Source: Hyalangium ruber
Lineage (GTDB): Bacteria > Myxococcota > Myxococcia > Myxococcales > Myxococcaceae
Length of the DNA: 64,000 nucleotides
Direction: 5' to 3'
NCBI RefSeq assembly: GCF_034259325.1
Contig: NZ_JAXIVS010000019.1
Location: 1-64,000 of the forward strand
Part shown: positions 1-7,213 of the stretch, piece by piece
How the letters are laid out: each line of letters starts with the position of its first letter
Position numbering within the stretch: position 1 is the stretch's first letter
Position numbers and translations under genes: made by a program
Notes under the pieces: generated by a model
Database searches by the model: none
What the model saw: the letters and a program-made list of their open reading frames with translations, nothing else
Told to the model about the DNA's origin: nothing

Positions 1-43
1 GCGCCTCCTGACGGAACTGCTCCAAGTCCTTCTCCAACTCCAC
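1..43 (-). CDS. Start of a gene running off the left edge
   Basis: Only the first 14 codons are visible. Reading the minus strand, a consensus ribosome site (AGGAGG, at 50-55) stands six bases before a GTG at 43. The codons that follow give a charged, helix-prone start (V-E-L-E-K-D-L-E-Q-F-R-Q-E-A). That combination suggests a real gene divergent from the subtilase next to it, but nothing can be said about function. The two start codons would be only 17 bases apart. Confidence 0.45.
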   Translation of the reverse strand, partial: MELEKDLEQFRQEA

Positions 44-60
44 GGACCACCTCCTGGTGT

Positions 61-1263
61 GTGGCCGCAGGTGGTCTCACGAGAAGGGGAACCCGTCACG
101 ACGGGGCACGGCGAGGTCTTACGTTCATCGGGGCTGCTCTCTGTCTCGCGGCCTGCGGCGGTACCGAGGTGGACGTTCAGGCCGAGGAGCTGGGTGAGTC
201 TCAGGCTCCCCTGCTCATGGCCCCGTCCGGCCAGGGCATCGCCGACGCCTATATCGTCAAGATGAAGGACTCCGCCGAGGCCCGCTCCGTGGCGGCCCTC
301 GCGGGCGTCTCGCCCCGTCACGTGTACTCGAGCCTCAATGGCTTCGCGGCCACGTTGACCCCCGCCCAGCTCACCGCCCTGCGCCGCGACCCGAACGTGG
401 AGTACGTGGAGCAGGACGCGGTGATGCGGCCCCTCGCCACCCAGTCCAACCCTCCCTGGGGCCTGGACCGCATCGACCAGGCCTCGCTCCCCCTGAGCCT
501 GAGCTACACGTACTCCAGCACCGCGTCCAACGTGACCGCGTACATCATCGACACCGGCATCCAAGCCAATCACGTCAACTTCAGTGGCCGGGCCACCAAC
601 GTCTTTGACGCCTTCGGTGGCACCGGCGCCGACTGCAACGGCCACGGCACGGCCATCGCGGGCATCGTGGGCTCGACCACCTACGGCGTGGCCAAGGGCG
701 TGAAGCTGCGCGGCGTGCGCGTGCTGGACTGCAACGGCTCCGGCACCACCTCGGGTGTCATCGCCGGCGTCGACTGGGTGCGCGTCAACCACCTCGCGCC
801 CGCCGTGGCCACCCTGAGCCTCGGTGGCGCCGCCTCCGCCGCGCTCAACACGGCCGTCACCAACCTGTCCAACGCGGGCGTCTTCATCGCCGTGCCCGCC
901 GGCGACAGCAACTCCAACGCCTGCAACTTCTCGCCCGCCGGCGCCACCGCCGCCACCACCGTCGCCGCGACGGACAAGAACGACTGCAAGACCGCCTCCT
1001 CCAACCATGGAACCTGCGTCGACCTGTACGCGCCCGGCGCGCTCATCCCCACGACGTGGAGCAACGGCGGCACCATGACCCTCGGCGGCACCTCCACCGC
1101 CGCCGCGCATGTGACCGGCGTGGGCGCGCTCTACAAGGCCACCTATGGCAACGCGGCCTCGGCCACCGTTGACCTGTGGATCAAGAACACCGCCATCGCC
1201 GGCGTCGTCTGCAACAACCCCGTCGGCACGCCCAACCGGCTGCTCAACAAGGGCGCGCTGTAG
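61..1263 (+). CDS. S8 family peptidase (subtilase), predicted lipoprotein
   Basis: A 400-residue secreted serine protease of the proteinase K type. The N-terminus has a hydrophobic stretch ending in a lipobox (L-A-A-C, Cys32), so export and lipid anchoring are likely. An I9-type propeptide follows (about 60-125, ending near the V-E-Y-V-E-Q-D motif). The catalytic domain shows Asp164 (Y-I-I-D-T-G), His195 (N-G-H-G-T) and Ser345 (G-G-T-S-T). Two conserved features are altered. The residue where the family has its oxyanion-hole Asn (A-A-G-N) is Asp282 here (P-A-G-D-S-N). The usual G-T-S-M-A-T-P-H is G-T-S-T-A-A-A-H. The triad is intact, but activity may be lowered or the specificity unusual. The GTG at 61 is the only usable start just before the signal peptide, and no clear ribosome site precedes it. 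Confidence 0.9.
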   Translation: MAAGGLTRRGTRHDGARRGLTFIGAALCLAACGGTEVDVQAEELGESQAPLLMAPSGQGIADAYIVKMKDSAEARSVAALAGVSPRHVYSSLNGFAATLTPAQLTALRRDPNVEYVEQDAVMRPLATQSNPPWGLDRIDQASLPLSLSYTYSSTASNVTAYIIDTGIQANHVNFSGRATNVFDAFGGTGADCNGHGTAIAGIVGSTTYGVAKGVKLRGVRVLDCNGSGTTSGVIAGVDWVRVNHLAPAVATLSLGGAASAALNTAVTNLSNAGVFIAVPAGDSNSNACNFSPAGATAATTVAATDKNDCKTASSNHGTCVDLYAPGALIPTTWSNGGTMTLGGTSTAAAHVTGVGALYKATYGNAASATVDLWIKNTAIAGVVCNNPVGTPNRLLNKGAL

Positions 1264-1320
1264 CCGCAGGCCAGTGGACAGGGGAGCACGGCGCTCTGCT
1301 CCTCAAAGAACAGCGGAACC

Positions 1321-1347
1321 CATCCCTGACACAGGTTGTCAGGGATG
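1321..1347 (+). terminator. Hairpin after the subtilase gene
   Basis: An 11-base perfect stem (1321-1331 with 1337-1347) closes a 5-base loop, about 60 bases past the subtilase stop. No T-run follows, so it may be a weak terminator or an mRNA-stabilising hairpin separating the subtilase from the dehydrogenase. Confidence 0.5.
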
Positions 1348-1411
1348 CCCGGCTACGGTGCCTGAACGAGCGGTGAGGCAGGTCCGCCTCACCTCGTTTG
1401 GGAGAAGAGCC

Positions 1412-2365
1412 ATGAAGCCACTGGAAGGACGCATCGCCCTCGTCGCCGGAGCCACGCGCGGCGCGGGACGCGGCATCGCGACGATGCTCGGTGAAGCGGG
1501 CGCCACGGTGTACTGCACCGGGCGCAGCGTGCGGGGCCGCCCCGCCACCGGCACCCGCCCCGAGACCATCGAGGAGACCGCCGAGCTCGTCACCGCCCGG
1601 GGCGGCCGCGGCATCGCGGTGCGGACCGACCACACCGTCGAGTCCGAGGTCGTCGCTCTGTGCGAGCGCATCAAGAGCGAGCAGGGCCGCCTCGACGTGC
1701 TCGTCAACGACGTCTGGGGCGGCGACGACCTCACCGAGTTCAGCGTCCCCTTCTGGAAGCTCAAGCCCGAGCAGGGGCGGCTCATGCTCGATCGTGGCAT
1801 CTACTCGCACATCCTCACGAGCCGCTACGCCGTGCCCCTCATGCTCGAGCACAACCGGGGGCTGATCGTCGAGATCACCGACGGGGACTCCTTCGGCTAT
1901 CGCGGCAACCTCTTCTATGACCTGGTCAAGATGTCGGTCATCCGCCTGGCCTTCGCCATGTCCTGGGAGCTTCGGCGCCACCCCATCACCTCGCTCGCGG
2001 TGACACCGGGCTTCCTTCGCTCCGAGGCCATGCTCGAGGGCTTTGGCGTCACGGAGGCCAACTGGCGCGACGGCGCCGCCAAGGACCGTCACTTCATCGC
2101 CTCGGAGACACCCTTCTATGTCGGCCGGGCCGTCGCCGCGCTGGCGGCGGACCCGAACGTCTCCGCCAAGAACGGACGTGTCTACAGCTCCTGGCAGCTC
2201 GCCAAGGAGTACGGCTTCAAGGATGAAGACGGCAGCCAGCCCGACTGGGGCACGTACTTCCTCAAGGCCTTCGGGCGCTCCTACACCTTGGCCGACGAGG
2301 CCGCGTACGCCACCTGGGCCAACGGGCTGATGGAGCTCGCCTACCCCGACTGGCCCAAGGAGTGA
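1412..2365 (+). CDS. Short-chain dehydrogenase/reductase (SDR)
   Basis: A 317-residue NAD(P)-dependent oxidoreductase with a Rossmann fold. The dinucleotide-binding glycine motif (G-A-T-R-G-A-G-R-G-I-A) lies at the start, directly after the first strand. The catalytic Tyr and Lys are in F-Y-D-L-V-K, with an upstream Ser in D-G-D-S. The ATG at 1412 was chosen because G-G-A-G-A-A-G lies just ahead of it and the SDR fold begins immediately afterwards; the frame is open upstream but encodes nothing SDR-like. The C-terminus is about 60 residues longer than in minimal SDRs. The substrate is unknown. It is separated from the urate operon by a palindrome-containing gap and may or may not belong with it. 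Confidence 0.85.
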   Translation: MKPLEGRIALVAGATRGAGRGIATMLGEAGATVYCTGRSVRGRPATGTRPETIEETAELVTARGGRGIAVRTDHTVESEVVALCERIKSEQGRLDVLVNDVWGGDDLTEFSVPFWKLKPEQGRLMLDRGIYSHILTSRYAVPLMLEHNRGLIVEITDGDSFGYRGNLFYDLVKMSVIRLAFAMSWELRRHPITSLAVTPGFLRSEAMLEGFGVTEANWRDGAAKDRHFIASETPFYVGRAVAALAADPNVSAKNGRVYSSWQLAKEYGFKDEDGSQPDWGTYFLKAFGRSYTLADEAAYATWANGLMELAYPDWPKE

Positions 2366-2382
2366 GGCTTTCTGGCCTTGGG

Positions 2383-2408
2383 CTGAAACATGGAATAAAA
2401 TGTTTCAG
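2383..2408. promoter_or_regulatory. 26-bp palindrome, probable operator of the urate operon
   Basis: Perfect 9-base arms (CTGAAACAT at 2383-2391, its complement at 2400-2408) surround an A+T-rich 8-base centre that overlaps possible -10 sequence. It sits 75 bases before the start of the flavin monooxygenase. No T-run follows, so a repressor site is more likely than a terminator. The form resembles TetR- or GntR-type operators, and no regulator gene lies beside it. Confidence 0.5.
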
Positions 2409-2482
2409 TCCTCAGGCTACCCCTCCGTCGGGCACTCCACCAACCAGGCGCTTGTCCTCAACACCTGGTTGGCGGAGAAGGG

Positions 2483-3952
2483 GTGGAGCGTGATTTGACT
2501 ACCCCCATGCTTCTCGAGTCCCCAAGCCCCCTCGCCAGGTCTGGCCCTGGCCTCGCCTCGCTCGAAGCCACCCTCCGCAAGGACCTGGAGCGGCTCGAAT
2601 ACCCCAAGCGCTCCTGGGTGCTGCCGCGGCGCACCCGCGACGGCCAGCCCGTGCTGGACGTGCTCATCATCGGTGGGGGGCAGAGCGGCCTGGCCGCCGC
2701 CTTCGGGCTGATGCGCGAGAAGGTGACGAACCTCCTCGTGGTGGACGACTGCCCTCCGGGCTTCGCGGGGCCGTGGAAGACGTTCGCGCGCATGCACACG
2801 CTGCGCACCCCCAAGCACCTCACCGGGCCGGACCACAACCTGCCCACCCTGTGCTTCCAGACGTGGTTCGAGGCCCAGTACGGCGAGGCCGCCTGGCAGC
2901 AGCTCGGCCTCATCCCCAAGGAGATGTGGGCCGACTACCTCGACTGGTACCGCCGCTTCCTGCAAATCCCCACGCGCTGCAGCACCCGCGCCGGGGCCCT
3001 CTCCTGGCGCGCCGAGGACCGGTGCTTCGCCGTACCCGTGCAGCCCGTGGGTGGCGGCGCCACGGAGACGCTGCTGGCGCGCAAGGTGGTGCTCGCCACC
3101 GGCATCGACGGCTCGGGCCGCTGGGAGACTCCGGAGCAGATCGCCCGCCTGCCGCGCGAGCTGTGGGCCCACACGCGGGATGACATCGACTTCGAGGCCC
3201 TGCGCGGCAAGCGCATTGGCGTGCTTGGCGCGGGCGCCTCCGCCTTCGACAACGCCTCGGTGGCCCTGGAGCGCGGCGCCGCCGAGGTGCGCATCTTCTA
3301 CCGCCGCAAGAGCCTGCCCACGGTGAATGCCTACCGCTGGGCCGAGTTCGTCGGCTTCCTCAAGCACCACGCGGACCTGCCGGACGCGGACCGCTGGCGC
3401 TTCATCCGCCGCATCCTCGAGATGGGGCAGCTGCCGCCGCACGACACCTACCACCGCGCCCGCGCCTTCCCGAACTTCCACATCCACGGCGACAGCCCGT
3501 GGCTCGACGTGCAGGCCGTGGACGGCGCCGCCCGCGTCACCACGCCCCACGGCACGTACACCTTCGACAAGCTCATCGTCGGCAGCGGCACGGTGACGGA
3601 CCTGTCGCTGCGTCCGGAGCTGGCCAATCTCATCGGCGACATCGCCCTGTGGAAGGACCGCTACAGCCCTCCGCCCCAGGAGGCGAATGGGGACCTGGGG
3701 CGCCACCCGTACCTGGGGCCGAGCTTCGAGTTCCAGGAGAAGGTGCCGGGCCACGCGCCGTACCTCTCCTCCGTCTACAACTACACCTTCGGCTGCCTGC
3801 TCTCGCTGGGCTTCGGTGGAGCCAGCATCTCCGGCATGAAGTACAGCCTGCCCAAGCTGGTCAACGGCATCACCCGCCAGCTCTATGTCGAGGACAAGGA
3901 CGCCTACTTCGAGTCCCTGATGGCATACGACGTAAAGGAGTTCGAACCGTGA
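2483..3952 (+). CDS. FAD/NAD(P)-dependent monooxygenase, candidate urate hydroxylase
   Basis: A 489-residue two-dinucleotide-domain flavoprotein. The FAD motif is V-L-I-I-G-G-G-Q-S-G (about residue 55) and the NAD(P) motif is I-G-V-L-G-A-G-A-S (about 250). It opens the purine operon, where the enzyme converting urate to 5-hydroxyisourate is otherwise missing: neither a cofactor-free uricase nor an HpxO-type hydroxylase is present. HpyO of Xanthomonas is a known flavoprotein urate hydroxylase of a different family from HpxO. I infer a similar role here from context, not from certain orthology. The GTG at 2483 follows GGAGAAGG. The stop overlaps the allantoinase start by four bases, so the two are translationally coupled. 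Confidence 0.75.
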   Translation: MERDLTTPMLLESPSPLARSGPGLASLEATLRKDLERLEYPKRSWVLPRRTRDGQPVLDVLIIGGGQSGLAAAFGLMREKVTNLLVVDDCPPGFAGPWKTFARMHTLRTPKHLTGPDHNLPTLCFQTWFEAQYGEAAWQQLGLIPKEMWADYLDWYRRFLQIPTRCSTRAGALSWRAEDRCFAVPVQPVGGGATETLLARKVVLATGIDGSGRWETPEQIARLPRELWAHTRDDIDFEALRGKRIGVLGAGASAFDNASVALERGAAEVRIFYRRKSLPTVNAYRWAEFVGFLKHHADLPDADRWRFIRRILEMGQLPPHDTYHRARAFPNFHIHGDSPWLDVQAVDGAARVTTPHGTYTFDKLIVGSGTVTDLSLRPELANLIGDIALWKDRYSPPPQEANGDLGRHPYLGPSFEFQEKVPGHAPYLSSVYNYTFGCLLSLGFGGASISGMKYSLPKLVNGITRQLYVEDKDAYFESLMAYDVKEFEP

Positions 3953-5313
3953 GCGGAAGCCCCTGGGTCCTGGTGAGTCGGCGCGTCGTCACCGACGGCG
4001 GCGTGCGCGAGGCGGCCGTAGTGGTGAAAGACGGGAGGGTGGAGGCGCTGCTCTCCCCCAAGGATGTGCCCCAGGGGTTCGAAGTCACCAACGTGGGCGA
4101 GCAGGTGGTGATGCCCGGCGTGGTGGACTGTCACGCCCACATCAACGAGCCGGGTCGCACCGAGTGGGAGGGCTTCGAGACGGCCACGCGCGCCGCGGCC
4201 GCCGGAGGCATCTCCACCGTGGTGGACATGCCGCTCAACTCCATCCCCGCCACCACCACGCTGGAGGCGCTGCGCACCAAGGCCGCCACCGCCGAGGGCC
4301 GCTGCGCCATCGACTATGGCTTCTGGGGCGGCGTCATCCCCGGCAACGCGGGCGAGCTGGAGGGCATGGTCGATGCCGGCGTCACCGGCTTCAAGTGCTT
4401 CCTCATCCACTCGGGCGTGGACGAGTTCCCCCATGTCACCCGCGAGGACCTGGACAAGGCCATGCCCATCCTCGCCCGGCGCGGCGTGCCCCTCATCGTC
4501 CACGCGGAGCTCACCGAGCACGAGCGCCCGCCCCAGGGCGACACGCGCACCTACCAGAGCTACCTGGCCTCGCGCCCGCGCCGCTGGGAGGACGACGCCA
4601 TCCGGATGATGGTGGAGCTGTGCCGCAAGCACCGCACCCGCGTGCACATCGTCCACCTGTCCTCCTCGGACGCGCTGCCGGACATCGCCGCCGCCAAGCG
4701 AGAGGGCCTGCCCTTCACCGTGGAGACGTGCCCCCACTACCTGACCTTCGACGCCGAGCACATCCCCGACGGCGCCACCCACCTCAAGTGCGCCCCGCCC
4801 ATCCGCGAGGCGGAGAACCGCGAGAAGCTGTGGGATGCGCTGGCCCGGGGCACCATCGACATGGTGGTGTCGGACCACTCGCCCTGCACTCCGGGCCTCA
4901 AGCACCTGGACCGGGGCGACTTCGCGGCGGCGTGGGGCGGCATCGCCTCGCTCCAGTTCAGCCTGCCGGCGGTGTGGACGGGCATGCGCGCGCGCGGCCA
5001 TGGGCTGGAGGCGCTGGTGCGGTGGATGTGCCGCAACCCCTCGCGCCTGACCGGCCTGGAGGGCCTCAAGGGCAGCCTCACCCCCGGCGTGGACGCGGAC
5101 CTCGTGGTGTTCGACCCCGAGGCCAGCTTCACCCCCGAGCCCTCGGCGGTGCTGCACCGCCACCCCCTCACGCCCTACGCGGGCCTGAAGCTGCAGGGCG
5201 TGGTGGAGCGTACATACGTGCGGGGCGTGCCGGTGTATACCCGCGGTGAACCCGCGCAGCGTCCCACGGGGCGGTGGGTGCGACGTCCTGGCGCCGCGCG
5301 TTCGGTGACGTAA
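3949..5313 (+). CDS. allB: Allantoinase
   Basis: A 454-residue amidohydrolase that opens allantoin to allantoate. It shows the metal-binding D-C-H-A-H-I-N-E-P-G motif near residue 60 and the carboxylated lysine in G-F-K-C-F-L. Further ligand histidines lie in V-H-A-E and H-I-V-H-L-S-S, and the metal Asp is in S-D-H-S-P-C. E-T-C-P-H-Y-L is also typical of allantoinases. The start is the GTG at 3949, which shares four bases with the monooxygenase stop. The open frame continues further upstream, but that part overlaps the monooxygenase and has no matching domain. Confidence 0.95.
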   Translation: MSGSPWVLVSRRVVTDGGVREAAVVVKDGRVEALLSPKDVPQGFEVTNVGEQVVMPGVVDCHAHINEPGRTEWEGFETATRAAAAGGISTVVDMPLNSIPATTTLEALRTKAATAEGRCAIDYGFWGGVIPGNAGELEGMVDAGVTGFKCFLIHSGVDEFPHVTREDLDKAMPILARRGVPLIVHAELTEHERPPQGDTRTYQSYLASRPRRWEDDAIRMMVELCRKHRTRVHIVHLSSSDALPDIAAAKREGLPFTVETCPHYLTFDAEHIPDGATHLKCAPPIREAENREKLWDALARGTIDMVVSDHSPCTPGLKHLDRGDFAAAWGGIASLQFSLPAVWTGMRARGHGLEALVRWMCRNPSRLTGLEGLKGSLTPGVDADLVVFDPEASFTPEPSAVLHRHPLTPYAGLKLQGVVERTYVRGVPVYTRGEPAQRPTGRWVRRPGAARSVT

Positions 5314-5337
5314 GGTATCCACAACAGGAGCCTCCCC

Positions 5338-6354
5338 ATGCAGACCCCCGAAGAAGGCAAGGTGCGCGTCGCCTTCGCCGAGCTCATCGATCTGGCCGCC
5401 GAGAAGGTGGGCGGCCGCGCCCTCATCGCCAACGACGAATTCTTCGCCCCCAAGGAGAACATGCTCAAGCCGGGGCGCGGCGTCTTCATCCCGGACAAGT
5501 ACACCGAGTTCGGCAAGTGGATGGACGGCTGGGAGACGCGCCGCAAGCGCGTGCCGGGCTACGACTGGTGCATCCTCCAGCTCGGGCTGCCGGGCGTCAT
5601 CCGCGGCGTGAACGTGGACACCAACCACTTCCTCGGCAACTTCCCCGAGTACGCCTCGGTGGATGCGCTGGAGGCGCCGGGCAATCCCTCGCCCGAGTCG
5701 CTCACGGGCGCGGCGTGGACGGAGATCGTCCCGAAGACGAAGCTGGCGGGCGGCACGCAGAACTACCTGCCGGTGGCCAGCGAGCGCCGGTGGACGCACG
5801 TGCGCCTCAACATCTATCCGGACGGCGGCGTGGCGCGCTTCCGGGTGCATGGCGTGGTGAAGCCGGATCCCGCGAAGCTGGCCGGAGGCCAGCTGGTGGA
5901 CCTGGCGGCGGCGGAGAACGGCGGCATGGTCGTCACCTGCAATGACGCCTTCTTCGGGCTCAAGGACAACCTCATCCTCCCCGGCCGCGCGGCCACCATG
6001 GGCGAGGGCTGGGAGACGCGGCGCAAGCGCGTGCCGGGCTTCGACTGGATCGTCGTCAAGCTGGCCGTGCCGGGCACGGTCCACAAGCTTGAGGTGGACA
6101 CCAACCACTTCAAGGGCAACTACCCGGACACCTGCTCGCTGGAGGGCTGCTTCCTCAAGGAGGACCTCCTCGACTTCGCCAACGCGAAGGACATCACCTG
6201 GCAGGAGATCCTCCCGCGCACGAAGCTGCAGGCAAGCCACCAGCACTTCTTCGAGGCGGAGCTGCGCGCCCAGGGGCCCTTCACCCACGTGCGCCTCAAC
6301 ATCTTCCCGGACGGCGGCATCAGCCGGCTGCGCGTCCACGGACGCCCTGCGTGA
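5338..6354 (+). CDS. alc: Allantoicase
   Basis: A 338-residue enzyme that hydrolyses allantoate to ureidoglycolate and urea. Allantoicases consist of two repeated jelly-roll modules, and both are visible. G-W-E-T-R-R-K-R-V-P-G occurs twice (about residues 62 and 223). V-D-T-N-H-F followed by G-N-F-P or G-N-Y-P also occurs twice (about 97 and 253). The ATG at 5338 lies 24 bases after the allantoinase stop, with CAGGAG ahead of it. The stop overlaps the next start by four bases. Confidence 0.95.
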   Translation: MQTPEEGKVRVAFAELIDLAAEKVGGRALIANDEFFAPKENMLKPGRGVFIPDKYTEFGKWMDGWETRRKRVPGYDWCILQLGLPGVIRGVNVDTNHFLGNFPEYASVDALEAPGNPSPESLTGAAWTEIVPKTKLAGGTQNYLPVASERRWTHVRLNIYPDGGVARFRVHGVVKPDPAKLAGGQLVDLAAAENGGMVVTCNDAFFGLKDNLILPGRAATMGEGWETRRKRVPGFDWIVVKLAVPGTVHKLEVDTNHFKGNYPDTCSLEGCFLKEDLLDFANAKDITWQEILPRTKLQASHQHFFEAELRAQGPFTHVRLNIFPDGGISRLRVHGRPA

Positions 6355-6863
6355 GCAAGCTCGCGTGGCTCAATGGCCTGCCCCTGGAAGAGGCCAAGGC
6401 GGAGTTCCTGCGCTGCTGTGGCTCCACCCGCTGGGCGGAGGCCATGGCGCGCGCGCGGCCCTTCAAGACCGACACCGCCGTGTACTCGGAGGCCGGCTGG
6501 CTCTGGTCTCAGACGAGCACCGAGGACTGGCGCGAGGCCATGGCGCACCACCCTCGCATCGGTGATGTGTCCAAGCTGCGCGAGCGCTTCAAGGCCAGCG
6601 GCGCCTGGAGCGAGCAGGAGCAGAAGGGCGTGCAGGGCGCTGGCGAGGACGTGCTGCAGGGGCTGGCGGACGGCAACCGCGAGTACGAGGAGCGCTTCGG
6701 CTTCATCTTCCTCATCTGCGCCACGGGCAAGAGCGCGCAGGAGATCCTCGAGCAGCTGCGCGAGCGCATCAAGAACCCGCCGGCGCTGGAGTTGCGCATC
6801 GCCGCCGGCGAGCAGGCCCAAATCACCCGCATCCGACTGGAGAAGCTCCTCACCTCGCCATGA
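6351..6863 (+). CDS. uraD: 2-oxo-4-hydroxy-4-carboxy-5-ureidoimidazoline (OHCU) decarboxylase
   Basis: A 170-residue helical enzyme that decarboxylates OHCU to (S)-allantoin, the last ring step of urate breakdown. Hallmarks are the catalytic histidine in H-H-P-R-I-G-D, the Q-K-G turn, and the C-terminal G-F-I-F-L-I-C-A-T-G-K-S stretch. The length fits the family. It starts at a GTG overlapping the allantoicase stop by four bases, and its own stop overlaps uraH in the same way. In many bacteria this domain is fused to uricase; here it stands alone. Confidence 0.95.
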   Translation: MSKLAWLNGLPLEEAKAEFLRCCGSTRWAEAMARARPFKTDTAVYSEAGWLWSQTSTEDWREAMAHHPRIGDVSKLRERFKASGAWSEQEQKGVQGAGEDVLQGLADGNREYEERFGFIFLICATGKSAQEILEQLRERIKNPPALELRIAAGEQAQITRIRLEKLLTSP

Positions 6864-7201
6864 GCACCCTGTCCACCCACGTCCTCGACACGCAGTGGGG
6901 CCGCCCGGCGGCCGGCGTCCCCATCACCCTGGAAGTGCAGGAGGGCTCCGGCTGGCGCGAGCTGGCGCGCGGCACCACCAACTCGGATGGGCGGGTGAAG
7001 GACTTCCTGCCCGCGGGCACGAGCCTTCAAGCGGGCATCTATCGGATGGTATTCGACACGGCGGAGTACTTCCGGGCACATGCCACGCGCGGCTTCTATC
7101 CGTATGTCTCGGTGGTGTTCGAGCTGTCCGCCCCGAATGAGCACTACCACGTGCCCTTGCTGCTGAGCCCCTTCGGCTATTCCACGTACCGGGGGAGCTG
7201 A
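6860..7201 (+). CDS. uraH: 5-hydroxyisourate hydrolase (transthyretin-related)
   Basis: A 113-residue transthyretin-like enzyme that hydrolyses 5-hydroxyisourate to OHCU. It has the N-terminal L-S-T-H-V-L-D with the catalytic His, a P-A-A-G-V-P segment, and ends in the family signature Y-R-G-S at the extreme C-terminus. The length is typical. It is coupled to uraD by an ATGA overlap. Together uraH and uraD imply that 5-hydroxyisourate is made in this cell, which supports urate hydroxylase activity for the first gene of the operon. Confidence 0.96.
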   Translation: MSTLSTHVLDTQWGRPAAGVPITLEVQEGSGWRELARGTTNSDGRVKDFLPAGTSLQAGIYRMVFDTAEYFRAHATRGFYPYVSVVFELSAPNEHYHVPLLLSPFGYSTYRGS

Positions 7202-7213
7202 GCCCCTCTGCCT

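Noticed and set aside
2383..2408. Palindrome as a terminator for the SDR gene
   Set aside because: No T-run follows and the centre is A+T-rich, so an operator is the better reading.
3904..6339. Long open frame antisense to allantoinase and allantoicase
   Set aside because: Composition is dominated by Arg, Ala, Gly, His and Val with no domain. It is a shadow of high-G+C third-position bias in the real genes.
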